Source of the DNA: Hepsetus odoe
Taxonomy: Eukaryota > Chordata > Actinopteri > Characiformes > Hepsetidae
Direction of reading: 5' to 3'
Assembly (NCBI GenBank): GCA_017165825.1
Contig: CM029369.1
Location: 16,201,458-16,265,457 of the forward strand
DNA: 64,000 nt
The position numbers and the translations under genes were made by a program. The notes below the pieces were generated by a model that ran no database searches, was not told where the DNA came from, and saw nothing but the letters and a program-made list of their open reading frames with translations. Below, one piece after another: positions 24,694 to 36,897 of this stretch (its first letter is position 1; each line of letters begins with the position of its first letter).

Positions 24694-27464
24694 AAATGTA
24701 TATAGAAAGGCCTTTATGTCACTGGTTTCTCAGAATCAATTCGATTGGCAAAATGTGCAGGCAAGTCTGGGTTTGTTTCCTGCCAGAACTAGTACAGTGT
24801 TTTCATCCACACCCTGAGGTCTGTTTTCAAGATTTTTCTGTGATTGCATAAGCTGTGATCAAGATGCCCTTGTCCTTGCTTGCACAATGCCCCAGCTTGT
24901 AGTCTTCTCACATGATGTGTATCACTTGCGTTAACTACCACCTCGATAATGGCCGATCATGAGAAACATTGTCCAAGATGGTTTTCTGGGCCAAGAGGGT
25001 CCCCTCCATGCAGAAGCTGGAGAGCAGCTGGCCTAGGCAGCAGAGTACAGAAATGTACAAATCTGGCTCAGGTCTCTGCAAGCTGCAAACTGATCACTAT
25101 CGGAAATTAAGCTCATTACTTGCCTACTGGGGAGGTAGCAGCCAATCCTCTTAATGCTGTCCTCCACATCAGAGTTCAGCCAAGGCTGATGCACTGGCAC
25201 CAGCCTCTGTCACTGATGCTGGCCTTGTTATGGAGGCTATCATAACATAGATCATATTCAAGATTAGCCTGACTTTTTTCAAAACCACCATACACTCTCC
25301 TTATGTCTGTGAAGTAATCAAGGCTCAGAAATTCACTCAGAGCATAAACATAGATCTGTACATAGACCTGGAATAATTCAAAAAGTAGATTTTGAAATCT
25401 CTTAGAGATGGTAGCATGTTAGTTAAGTTTGGCAGTTAATCTTTGGCAGTTGATTCGCGTCTTTTTTTTCTCTCAACATGTTTCTTGCGACCCTGTTCAC
25501 TATTCGCAAAAAAAAGTTTGATGGTTCTGTGATCACACCCCTTTCACATTCCATACGTGATGTGTACCATTATGTAATTCTGAAGACTGCCTGGGCAGAG
25601 CATGCAACAGCTTGATTTTTCCATTGGTTAAAAGGGCAAGACCTTTAACTTCAACACTTGTCACACACTTCACAGAGAAAAGCAAGTCAATGTAGTTTCC
25701 CAAGGAGAAAAATTAATACCTACATGATACATTTAAGGTTTATTTCGGGTTTAAAAAGGCTAGGTGTATATTTGGTTAGGCCTCTATACTTGCCACTTTC
25801 AGACAGCATGCTTCACAGTATGCACGAAATGATTGAATCAAAGCTTGTGGAACATGAAATTGCTCCAAAGAGTTTAGAGGTAAAACATTAATAAAAAGCT
25901 GTTTCAAATTCTTGTTTAGTTGTTGGCAGCATGTAATGAAAAAATGTAATGAACTAGTAACAGATATTTCACATTTTTCTGCTCCAGAATAGCTGAACTG
26001 TTGATTGTTCTCTGGTTTGATGTGGTTCTTAAGAAAATAGCCTTTGAAATCAGAGCAGGTGATTGGGGGGGTAAGACAGACTGAATCTCAAGTGCACCTC
26101 AGCAAGGTCATGCAGCAGAAGAACAGAATGGATTCTGTGCTGCTTTGGAGCCCATAAAGTTAAGGGAAAGTTAGAAAGGGAAAAACAGAGTGGCCCCTGA
26201 TCCAAACTTTCCTTTTATCTCTTGCCTGAGAGTCTATATATGTTTTACAGCTTGTAGCTTTGGTTGTGTAACAGGTCCAGCCATCGTCTATTCAGTGACC
26301 CCTCACTTAAGGACACTGTTCAAGCAGCTTGCTCTGACTGATCTGAAGCCTGTTACTCAGTCTCATAGTGCTATGAGACTGATGAGGATGAGTGGAGACA
26401 GCATGCCTCTTTATCAAACGCACAGCAAGACCAAGTTATGGAGTGGTAGTTTGATTCTGCCACGTTATTGAGCACTAGTGTTGAGAGGTGGCAATGCAGC
26501 ATGTGATAGAAAGAAAGTCCACCCAGCTTGTTCTCAAGGGCACCTCAATGTGGCTGTGCAACAGAAGGAAAGTCTTATGGTGTTGATTTGTCCTGGGTTT
26601 GAGCACCAGCAATGTGTAAAGGCAATAGTCAGTGTGAGCTGAAAAGCAAACTGGTCCTGTTCCCTATGGAGACATCACACACAGGGCAGAGGAGAATGAT
26701 GAAATAGTGTCCATCTATCTCCAGCATCTATATAGAACAAAGCCAGGCCACAGTGTTCAGAGCGGAAAGTGCAATTTATGAGGTGACTACAATGGCTCTC
26801 CTGTTTTATCGCAGCCATTTGTCTCATTGCTCTTTTTTTTTTTATTGTGGCAGACTATTTGGAAACTTCCCTTTTAGTAATGATTTCATAAGGATTAAAG
26901 ATTAAAGCCCATCCGTTTTATAATGAGTAGTGTTTTCATGATCATAGCTCATTAAACATATGCTGTAAAATGAGCCAACATCCACTCAGACTGCCTCCTC
27001 TTTCAGACCTACCTAGTTCACAGTTTGACATGTAGTTCCCTTCAGCTAGATGGAATTGATGTTGCATATTCTCACCCTGTCATACGCACAGTAAAAACTG
27101 GCCCATCTTGCCTCATCAATTTGAGGTGAGCTACAGGCAATCCCATCCCTCGCCAGCCACCCCCTGACCATCTGATATAATTTTTGCTGATTTTTGTTAT
27201 TTATGCATAGCTTCTCACATTTCTCAGCATTTCTATTGGATTTGCAAATAATTTTTTCATGATCACTTTCCACTGCGGCTTGTGATGGATGGTAGGGAGA
27301 GATGCTACAGCTCTCATCTGTCATGACAGTAAAGACTTTTTTTTTTGTCAGTTTCATTTGCTTTGGCATAGACTCATTTAACGGAATTATTTGCATGGGA
27401 TCTTTTCAACTTTTTTATTGAGCACATTTTTGGTGTGATATCTTGCTTTTTTTTTGGTGTTTTG

Positions 27465-28098
27465 AGAGGAATGAAAGCGAGTAGGACAAAGACAGGATAT
27501 ATGAGTGTGAACGAAAGGCAGGACGGGAATGGTTTGCATGCAGATGTAGAGCTGGCAAAGGTGGAGGAATTTAAGTACTTGAGGTCAGCAGTTCAGAGTA
27601 ACGAGGAGTGCAGAAGAGATTGTAGTCAGGTTGGAATGGGTTGCAAAAGGGATCTGGGACAAATGGGTACCAGCAGAAAGAAAAGGAAAAAGACCTGTAA
27701 GGTTTGGAGACACTGGCACCGATGAAAAGACAGACAGCAGAGCTGGAGGTGGCAGAGCTAAAGATGCTGAGATTTGGGTTGGAATGATGAGAATGGACAG
27801 GATTAGGAAGAAGGACAGGTTGTACAGCTGCAAAGAAGCAAGATTGCATTATTTCAGGCATGTGCAGAGGAGAGACAAGCAAGATTGCAACATTGGAAGA
27901 AGAATGCTGAGGATAAAGCTGCCCGGATCCAGGAGAAGAGGAAGACCAGAGAGGAGGATAATGAATGTTGTAAGAGAGGACATGCAGGCAAGTCGTCATG
28001 AAAGAGAAAAAAATACAGAGGCCCGAAAGAAATGGATACAAATGATCCACTGTGGCGACACCTTACAGGTATGGCCGAAAGTTTAAAAAAAAAAAAAA
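27465..28098 (+). pseudogene. RTE-like LINE 3' end with poly(A)
   Basis: Plus-strand remnant of the same LINE family. Frames here read KVEEFKYLRSAVQSNEECRR, then after frame changes MDRIRKKDRLYSCKEARLHY, HVQRRDKQDCNIGRRML, and the basic tail GRPERRIMNVVREDMQ. It ends at GATCCACTGTGGCGACACC followed by an A-rich run at 28083-28098, the expected 3' end. Several frameshifts and the lack of the catalytic region make it non-functional. It lies in the intron before the Ig3 exon, in the same orientation as the gene. Confidence 0.75.
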
Positions 28099-29089
28099 GT
28101 TGAATTTGAGTTACTATGACAATGCACTATTGTCTCTTGTCTCTTTTTCTTGTTGAGACCATTAAAAGACTGAGCCAGTCAGCCCCAGCGGTATGTCGTT
28201 TAAGTGAGTGAGTGTAAAGTAATGAAATGCAGCTCAATCAAGTTGCGATCACTTTCTGTGCCCAAACTCCACCAAAGAGCCTCTCACTAGAAGCTCCAGA
28301 CAGTGTCCCCTGAGCAAAGGTAGGATGAAAAAATCTGATTTGTCTCTGTAATCCCCTTTTCTTCCCAGCTGCATCTAAGTCCTTTTGCTCTGGGAATCAG
28401 GGGCAGACTGCTTGTTCTGTTCTTGTCAGTGGACTGTTAAACTCCACAGAGCCAATGCAGAGGACATAGGGTTTGTGTGTAGAGGTGACTCAGGACATGC
28501 CCATGTGAATGGAGTCTTTAGAGTTGTCAGTTCCTTGGTGTTGCCTGTTGGCTGGCAGTCTTTTTCCCATAATAAGCCTTCTGTCACATTGATGTACAGC
28601 TTTCAAACCTCAAGGTCATTTTAAGAGTACTTTTAAAGAATTCTGAAAATGTGATGGAACCTTGATATACAGTATTGTGCGTGCGTGTGTGTGTGAGCGC
28701 ATGTGTTACTGCAGTTTTGGCTGATTATGCCTCATTTGGTGATGCGATTCCTGAAAGTACTTCAGTTGTGTTTACAATGCCCCATCTATGAATCATCATT
28801 AAACTTTTCTAAATGCACCCACATGATTCTAAACTTTTTATGCATTTTATTTGTGTACACCTGCTTATTTCTTCAGTGTGATAAGATAAGATATACATAC
28901 ATGTGGTGAAACCCGACATAAGCTTTCGACCAAGCTTCCAAACCTGACACTCATCAGTTCTTCAAATGGTTGTCAGGTATGGATTTTCAAAGTTCAGAAT
29001 TGTTTACTTGGGGTTTAACAATGCGTCATGACAACGGGATGCTGTAATTAAAAGTATAAGTATACATCTTCTTGATAAAGAGCCCTGTA

Positions 29090-29155
29090 ACACCCAAATT
29101 TCCCATTTGTGGGATAATAAAAGATTACTCTATTCTATTCCATTCTATTCTATGA
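29090..29155 (+). repeat. LINE-type 3' tail with TATTC repeats
   Basis: The words TTTCCCATTTGTGGGATAAT, AATAAAAGATTA and then an array of CTATTC-like pentamers resemble the 3' terminus of fish Rex/CR1-type LINEs, which end in a short stem and microsatellite-like tail. Only the tail is recognisable. The assignment comes from memory of such tails. Confidence 0.45.
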
Positions 29156-30239
29156 CCATTTAGATCATGTGACGATGTATAGAGAATGGATATTCTTTCA
29201 GTGATGATATCTGAAATAATATTTGCATTGTTTGGTGTTTGAACGCTAAAGACTGAAAGCAGCCAGCATCAGCCAACAACTCAGTCTAACTTTTAGAAGG
29301 GTCAGAATATCAACTCATTAAGTCCATATTAATAAAATCTAATTGCCACCTGACTCTATCCTCACACCCCTGCAGTTGACCACTTTGACCTTTCTGATGA
29401 GGGACAAGTGCAACTAATTAGCATTATGAAAGGTCATACTTCTGCATTAATAAAGTGGGCCTTGTGGCCTAAACAGAGTTAATTTTGATTGGACTTTTTC
29501 TTTGTTTTTCTTCTCCTAATCTACACTAAGGAGAACTGAAAAGGGGAAACACAGGAGCAGAACACTATTCAGCATAGACAGATGGATGGGAAGATGTTAG
29601 AAAAGAAGAAGGGGAAGGCTTGATAGTAGTATGATAAGTAATATGATAATAATCATCAACCTCTTTGACCTTTCTGATGAGGAACAATCGAACATGCACC
29701 CCTACCCGCATATGCAGGGCAGAATTAGAAAAAGCAGACTCTTGCTTGTTGAGATCAAGACTAAATATCTCTGCCCTGTGTGGGCTTTTGCTCAGGGGCA
29801 ACCAGAGGATGTTAATATGTGGCTGTTCCTTTCTATCCCTCCTGAATTATTCACATTCATACAAATGTGTCGTTTGTAACCCCTAAACTCTTTCATTCAG
29901 TTATGAATCTTAAAGTATTTTATTCACTAGATGCTATAAGTAATTTGGTAACCACTATGAAACCAATATGTGGGTTAATAAGGAAATGTGGCCCCGTATA
30001 CGGGTCCCCTGAAGTTTAATTGGAGAAATTTAATACTTTATTCATCCGAGGCGCTGAAAAAATAAAGTCTTCACCCAGTTTTGATGATCTTTTACACCAT
30101 TGTGCTGCTGAGGCCTTTAGCAGTGGGTTCAACGTTTCACTTTAATCAGTCTTCTGAGGTTCTTTTTTGGAAGCCTAGGAAGCAAAGCTTGTAATCTTTA
30201 TAAAGACAACCAAGTTGTTAAATCCCTGTTTGCTTCTTG

Positions 30240-30790
30240 AGGAGCAAGTTTTGAATCTTCTTCTTCTTTCGGCTGCTCCCATTAAGGGTCCCCACAGTGG
30301 ATCAACCGTCTCTATTTCTTCCCCTCCTCTGCATCTTCCTCCTTCAAACCAGTTGCCTGCATGTCCTCTCTCACAACATCCATAAACCTCCTCTTTGGTC
30401 TTCCTCTTTTCCTCTTTCCTGGCAACTTCATTTTCAGCATCCTTCTGCCAATATAATCCTTGTCTCCTCTGGACATGTCCACACCAACGCAACCTTGCTT
30501 CTCTAACTTTGTCTTCAAAACGTCCAACCTGAGCCGTCCCTCTAATATATTCATTTTTAATCCTGTCCATACTTGTCAGCCCGAATGAAAATCTCAGCAT
30601 CTTTAACTCTGCCACCTCCAGCTCTGCCTCCTGTCTTTTCGTCAGTGCCACCATCTCCAACCTGTATTGCATAGCTGGTCTCAATACCGTCCTGTAAACC
30701 TTCCATTTCACTCTTGCTGGTACCCGTCTGTCACAGATTACTCCTGCCATTTGTCTCCACCCACTCCAACCTCCCTGAATTCTCTTCTTT
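30240..30790 (-). pseudogene. RTE-like LINE 3' end, minus strand
   Basis: The ORF from 30750 down to 30175 reads MAGVICDRRVPARVKWKVYR, RQEAELEVAELKMLRF, NEYIRGTAQVGRF and RWCGHVQRRQG. It then runs into DPLWGPLMGAAERRRR, the 3' end. This is the cleanest of the three copies in this window and defines the shared C-terminal block. The 5' portion, including the catalytic motifs, is absent. It faces the copy at 27465-28098, about 2.1 kb away. Confidence 0.78.
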
Positions 30791-31767
30791 ACCTCCCTTC
30801 CTCACTCCCTGTTAAATCCCTGTTCGCTGCTGAAATGATATCTCAAAAGGCCACAGTGTAGCTCTACATATGAGTAACAGTTTACCTGCTTAATAGTAAA
30901 TTACTATGCTATTTTTACTTTATTCACGGTCTTCTCAATGGTTTATGTGAAAAACAGCTTGTACTTGGTTGATTGGTTTCTGCAACAATATTGTATAAAA
31001 TGCCAGAAATGTAATACTGCAAAAGGGCAGCCTTTTAATCTGGATCTTACAAGTTATTTTAAAATATGTTTGTTAGTCATTATGCTATCTTTTTACTACT
31101 CTGCCATTATTAAAACCTAAAAATGGATGTGTTAAGTCTTTTCTTTCATGTTCTTCTTTGAAGGAAAGCATGTGGTCTTTAAATAAGGTTATTTTGTAAT
31201 TGATTTGTTCTTGCACACTTTTCTCACTGGTTAAATGCTGCTTCCCTGTGGTGATGAAGGGAGGGCTTTTTGTTTGGGGGGGGAAAGCACATGGCATGTA
31301 TGCTGCAAAATTTGTCAGGAAAAATTGTTATTTTGAAGAAAGACCATCTGTTTTAATATTTTGCTTGGAGTGGTGGCCAGTTTGCATATGAATAAAGTGT
31401 TTGCGGTTATGAGGGACCAGTTAGTTCCAACAGATTGCAAATATTAGTCTTGTTAGTGCTTTCTGTCAGCATGTGTTCTGATCAAGCTCAAAAGTTTCAC
31501 TTTGATAATTAAACTTGGTCAGTGATGACGTCAGTGAACAAAATTCAAAAGCGTGATATTGTTCAAAAGCATCACGGTATCAAGTGTTACTAAACTTAAA
31601 GGCCTGAAAGAAGATAAACCTTAATAATGTTTCTAAGTCAACAATAAGTTCAGGTTTGTACAGGTTTGCAGGTTAATATATTCATTGTTACTGATTACTG
31701 GTGCTCTGAAGAATCTAAATTTTTTTTTAATGCTTTGATTTGTTTTGTTGTCTATGAACAAAATAAA

Positions 31768-31981
31768 CTATGGGTGGTGGTGGTCTAGTGGTAGGGTACT
31801 TGCCTATGGACCTATGGCTCAAGAAGTCCCAGGTTCAAATCCCACCTCTAGCACTACCAGCACTGGGTCCCTGAGCAAGACCCTTAACCCTGAGTTGCTC
31901 CAGGGGGACTGTCCCTGTAATTAGGACATAGAAGTTGCTTTGGATAAGAGCGTCTGCTAAATGCCGTAAATGTAAATGTAA
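31768..31981 (+). mobile_element. tRNA-derived SINE (family 2), full length
   Basis: The head GGTGGTCTAGTGGTAGGGTA is A-box-like and GGTTCAAATCCCACC is a good B box, so it is a tRNA-derived pol III promoter. The body contains CTGGGTCCCTGAGCAAGACC and TGCTCCAGGGGGACTGTCCC. The 3' tail is GGATAAGAGCGTCTGCTAAA followed by ATGTAAATGT units, a widespread teleost SINE tail. A possible short target duplication TAAACTA flanks it. Confidence 0.85.
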
Positions 31982-32759
31982 ACTAAAAACATAGTGTATC
32001 AATTTCATCGTAGAAAAAATAAATAGCTTTACGCTTCTCGCAAATATGTTTTATCAATGTCTTATTAACCCTGCTGCATAATATAACTACTTTCTTTTTA
32101 CTGTAGCATGACAGCTTGACAGAAGAAGGATCCTGCAATGCTTTCTTTATTCTTTGATATGGAACTCCTTCATTAGCCAGCTGTATCTGGTATTAAAAAG
32201 AGATGGAAGCATGAGCAGGCTCTATTATCTGCTAATAGCACAGCAGACAAGCCTAACGGAGTGCAGGCACAGGCGGAATCCTGATGTGGGTTCTTTTTTT
32301 CTCCATCTGTCCTTCTACCCTTTTAAATATAGCATGCTGCAGAACAGCTTTGTGTTTGCTATGTCTTTATTACTGTATGTGTGTCCTACATTATTAAAAT
32401 GCTCAATGTATGTGCTGCACCACTCAAAACTGCATCTTTTTGCAGTTTCTCTTTCTATTTCCCTTTTTCTTATGGACTTTGCATCTCTCTGATATACTGC
32501 AAATGAAGTGCCTCTGTAGGTGCAAAAGTATGCACACACTCCATTTAATAAGCATTGGCTAGAAAAGTTTTTTCCTGGGCTGTGGAGCAGTGGAACTTGT
32601 GAGAAAGCCATTGAATGCATTTGGGATGTACAGGAATGATTTTGATTCTGAACTAATAATCAATTCCTGATCTAACCTCGCTGCTTTTGTGGCTGTTCGA
32701 TTCAATGTTTCAACATGTAGTTTGACACTAAAGTGCTGGAGCTCTTGCTGCAGCAAAAG

Positions 32760-32797
32760 GTGTGTGTGTGTCTGTGTCTGTGTCTGTGTCTGTGTCT

Positions 32798-32848
<51 letters not shown>
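32760..32848. repeat. TG / TGTCTG compound microsatellite
   Basis: TG units, then five or so TGTCTG hexamers, then a pure TG run. It is a compound array probably derived by hexamer expansion inside a dinucleotide repeat. Confidence 0.95.
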
Positions 32849-32852
<4 letters not shown>

Positions 32853-33454
32853 CGTATGCTCTTGCTAATTTTTAGTTGCAGCCATAGCTGAAACAAAGCT
32901 GCAAAGTGAGCATGACTGTAGTCAGGCAGGCAGGCACTAATGTCCTAGGAGAGCAGAACATTTCTGTTCATATGCCACAGAGCACCTAGACAAACAGCCA
33001 CTGGCTTTTATTTTCACATGATTTGTTCTATTTACTGTGCCTTTATTTCTGAGTGCATAGTTATTTACAGGGGATGTAAATAACATGCATATTTTGCTGG
33101 CAAACAATAGGTTGGGAATATTCAGCGCAGGACTTTGAACTAGAGCTAAAAATGTAGTTCTTGGAAAACCTTAAGTTTTAAGTTGTGGTAATTACAGCCT
33201 GAGGCACATACTTGTGGAATGAGTGGAATGAAATGGAAACTACACTGTTTTGAAGTGGAGAAGGCACAGCATGTCATGTAGAAATGAACTGGGTAAATAG
33301 TGTCTTATTGTAACTTTCAGGGTACAGCTGGAGCCCATCCAGCCCCATATTCTTTTCAGAAAAATGATCTATAATTAATGTGCCCAGCATGGAGGACCTC
33401 ACACTTAATCTATCTACTATGCTGTTATTTTCTACGGATAATCTAAATCTTCAG

Positions 33455-33497
<43 letters not shown>
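33455..33497. repeat. CT microsatellite just upstream of the Ig3 acceptor
   Basis: A run of about 18 CT units ending about 45 bp before the exon start. It lies near where the branch point and extended pyrimidine tract of this intron would be. Confidence 0.95.
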
Positions 33498-33541
33498 GGG
33501 TGGTGTTGCTTATTTATGTATTATGTGTTTCTCTCTTTCAG

Positions 33542-33928
33542 ACCGGGACTTTAGTATCCAGGTGACCACGGATCGCCGGGCCTACACGGCGGGTGAGCCG
33601 CTGGAGCTCCGCTGCACCATAGAAGCTCAGAATGTTGCTGAGCGTTTCTTCTCGGTGTCGTGGGTTTTCAGCAGCTCGTCTGTGGCCGTGGTGGGGCCCA
33701 GCGCCGTGCCCGTGCTGGGGGCCAACTATGTGGAGCGTGAGGCTGCCGGTCTACTAACTGTCCGCAAGGAAAGTCCGTCCATCCACCTGCTCAAATTGCA
33801 GCAGCTGCAGCTCGAGGACGCTGGCAAGTACATCTGCAGAGTGACGGAGCGTGAGAAAACACCCACCGGGGAGTTCATCGACCGCAGCAAGCGCTCCCGC
33901 AATGTTCAGATCACTGTCACCCCTCTGA
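33542..33928 (+). CDS. igsf3: igsf3 exon encoding Ig V domain 3
   Basis: Internal coding exon of 387 bp, phase 1 to phase 1, with acceptor CTTTCAG and donor A|GTGAGT. The G left by the previous exon completes a GAC codon, so the joined reading is PTDRDFSIQV. The V-type Ig domain has its first Cys at 33613-33615 (ELRCTIEAQNV), framework Trp in SVSWVF, and second Cys at 33835-33837 in EDAGKYICRVTEREK. The tract EAQNV...RVTEREKT.TGEFID is characteristic of IGSF3 domain 3 as I recall it. This exon is richer in G+C than the surrounding intron, as expected of coding sequence. It lacks the EWI tripeptide found in the domain 2 exon. The intron before it is 9917 bp and the one after it 2969 bp. Read-through meets a TAG two codons past the exon end. 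Confidence 0.88.
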
Positions 33929-34701
33929 GTGAGTAGCCCTACTTCCTCTTGGTCCCTAAAATCAGTGTCCCTTTTCCTGCAATTCGGTGCAATCGTTGAG
34001 TGTGATGCTCTGCACCGGTGTACTTTTTAAATAAAGGCATGGCTCTCTGTTGCCCAGGTGTGCTATCTCGCTCTCACTCTCTCTCGCTCTGTCTGTCTAT
34101 CTCTCTTTCACCACAACCACCTCAACACCCCACTGCTAAGAATAATGAATGAGGCAGAGGAGAATAATACCTTGTCTGAACTCCTTTGCTGTTTCTAAAA
34201 GAGCAGACACCCCTGGATGGGTAACAGTACGATGCCCCAGAATATAACCATTTAAAGCAAAGGCATGCTTTATATTTTCACTCCTTGGTTTAAAGGAGTA
34301 ATGAAAGCCCTCCAAAATGGTGCTGTGTTTGAACTGAGGGCTGCTCAAAGACCCATGACTAACAAGCATGAAATGAAAGTGTGGAGAAAGAGGAGAAAAG
34401 GAGCAGGGTATCGTCCTCCTCCGCCTCCTCTTGGACTGCTTAAGTGGATCCCCTGGCTGGATGAGAGTGGCTTGCCCATTGAAGAGACATCCCAGCTGAG
34501 TTAAAAGAAGGGGTCGTGAGCTGGGTGTGGAATGTCTGGGGTTAATCAGGAAGGTTAGAAAACATTTCTGTCATTTCTGATCCCGTTTCAGCCCAGCCCT
34601 TGCTCTGACTCTACTGGAGAGGATTTAATCCAGCAGAGCATGACTTCTCTCTTATCAGACTCTCCTCTACCCCAGCCTGTCCTCTTCCCAACCTCTCAGA
34701 C

Positions 34702-34744
34702 CACACACACACACGCGCACACACACACGCGCACACACACACAC
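34702..34744. repeat. Alternating CA/CG tract
   Basis: A strictly alternating purine-pyrimidine run made of CA units with two CGCG insertions, followed by CT and CACT repeats. Confidence 0.92.
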
Positions 34745-35951
34745 TCTCACTCACTCACTCTCTCACTCACTCACACTCTCTCTCGTTCTCTCTCTCTCAA
34801 AGTACAAATTATTGTTTGTGGTAACTGAATGCATCAGACAGTATTAGATTATTAAAAAATCTGGATTACATATGAAAATATGGGATTCTACCAAGAATTA
34901 CACATTAGAAAAAAATTATCTTTGCTTTTATTCGTTTCTTAGGACAAAATGCCTTTTTATCCTGCAAATTTCATAACCGCTTTTGGTATATTAATTATAA
35001 CATATGAACATATCCAGTTAAAAAGGGCCAGGTCTTCCCTGAGGTCTTCCTTTAGGAATACACATTGACATATTTTCTAGAAACAAATGTGCACTTCCAA
35101 ATGAACAAATGTTAGAGCAGAAAGTTAAAAGACCATTTAGGAATATTGGTCTGTTCTTTGTGGAAAATGTGTTTGGGTTTATTTCCTCCTCCTATCTCCC
35201 TCTGTTCTTGTGAAGTATGGAGGGAATCCTCTCTTTCCCCCTTTGTGACCTTCTTTAAGAGGCCATTAGACCAGGAAAAGGGCTCAAACAGGAATATATT
35301 CAGTGACCCAAACACCCAGCCTTATTTATGCCAGCCCTCCTGTTTTTGTGATATTGAGAGGAAGGAAGACGAGACTGAGGAAGCATTCCTGAGAGAAGCA
35401 CTTTATTAGAGTGCTTTGTTTTGCTTTGGTCCCACAGGAGCTTTCCTGCAATATATGCAGGGTTTATGAGACCATTACAGTGATAACAGCAGGCTGAGTC
35501 TGCCAAACACACACACACACACACACACACTAACAGACAAACATGCGCACACACACACACATGCGCCCTTCTCAATTTTTTTTTCTTTTGCTCATTCCTT
35601 CCCTTTGACTGATTTTCTTGTTGTCTTGTTCACATTAACACATACGCAAACCACAAACACAAAATCATCTCTTGCCTCCATCCCCGCCAATTACCTGGGC
35701 CGATCTTTGAGCCGAGCATTGAACTGGTCTGTAATGCTGCTGGTACACATGATACACAGAAACACGGCTGCTGACAAATTGAGCCAGATTGAGGGCCTGG
35801 TTTCTGCTCAGATAAACAGCAGCCGCTAAAGTGACGGGAATCCCAAACACATTGAGAAAGAGTGGGGGGGGCTGAGGAAAAAAAGATTAACAGAGAAATG
35901 GCAAGAAAGGAGGAGAAATAGAAGAGCAAGGGTGAGCGAGGAAAAAAGAAA

Positions 35952-35954
<3 letters not shown>

Positions 35955-35984
<30 letters not shown>
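35955..35984. repeat. GA microsatellite
   Basis: A GA dinucleotide run within the intron before the Ig4 exon. A CA tract lies 430 bp upstream at about 35506-35530. Confidence 0.9.
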
Positions 35985-35985
<1 letters not shown>

Positions 35986-36897
35986 GGTGACTATGCTCTT
36001 CTCCAGGGGTGGCTTAACAATGCATTTCCTATCCATTAGAAAGGTCAGAAATGCACCCTGATTCTTTACTTTCCTGTTTTTTCATGCATTTTAACCTTGG
36101 GAGATGAAGGTGCTTGTGGAATTGCAGAAAGCACGGAGGAACTGAGGAAAGTATGAAGAGAATGCAGTGTAATCACTTATTCATTTTGGTCTTTGAGGGT
36201 GTAGGCCTCTTAGTGGTGGAGCACAGCTTGTTGAGATGTTTTACCATGTTGGAGGAAAACCTGCCCACAAGAGAGCAGAGGCAAACCATGTCCCTTCAAA
36301 GCCCCCCTTTTTATCATATTTTACTTTAAAGGGAATGTGGATGTGTCTGGAAATCTCAGTTGAAAACACTAGGGAAGGTCTACAAAGGCTTTGATCCCCA
36401 CTCTGCCTGCAAGATCCTTCACTGAGCTTCTTGATCATGGGGGCAATCCCCAAAGTTCTGATGGTCTGGAGCTCTGCTTTCTTCAACTAGAAGAAGAGCA
36501 GGGTACAAGAACTACTGCACAATACACCACAAGAACCAGCAGAAGCCTGAGGGACTGTCCACTAACGTCACAGGCTTTAATGGCTAATCTCTACAGAAGA
36601 TCTGCCACTGAGTGGTCTTTCACAGAAAGATGAATCCTATGAAGAAAATTCAACCCCTTTAAGGATCTGAATGGCTCCGTCCATTTTTGTCGTGGTTTGC
36701 GGGAAATACGTATATGACTGAGGATGTAAGAGGAAACCTGATTCAGAAGCATTTTTTCATTTCTTTCGAAAAAGTTTTTTTGTTTCATAACCTGACCATA
36801 TGGCATTAAATCTATCTTTATTATTTTTAAAGCCTTTTCTCTTCCCTTGTTTCTTTCTTTCTCTGCCTCTCTCTCTCACTCTCTCTTTCTCTACCAG

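Larger units (their letters stand above)
23625..33541 (+). other. igsf3 intron between Ig2 and Ig3 exons
   Basis: 9917-bp intron bounded by GTAAGA and TTTCAG. It contains two RTE-like LINE 3' ends in opposite orientation, one full-length tRNA-derived SINE, a LINE-like tail near 29.1 kb, a 24-bp tandem duplication and a GT/TGTCTG microsatellite. The parts at 24700-27400 and 32000-32750 hold no feature I can identify. Confidence 0.8.
33929..36897 (+). other. igsf3 intron between Ig3 and Ig4 exons
   Basis: 2969-bp intron bounded by GTGAGT and CTACCAG. It contains an alternating purine-pyrimidine CA/CG tract at 34702-34744, short CA and GA repeats near 35.5 and 35.96 kb, and a pyrimidine-rich 3' end. 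A moderately GC-rich segment at 35640-35860 is open on both strands but has no recognisable domain. Confidence 0.8.

Noticed and set aside
27046..27396. Minus-strand frame of 116 codons near the LINE copy
   Set aside because: It does not contain LINE motifs and has no gene-like features.
29383..29682. Two copies of CTTTGACCTTTCTGATGAGG, 280 bp apart
   Set aside because: The match ends within a few bases on both sides, so it is too short to call a duplication. Kept only as a note.
35630..35929. Frames of 74 to 99 codons on both strands
   Set aside because: No domain seen. The open frames follow from moderately GC-rich sequence. It could be conserved, but there is no evidence for coding.
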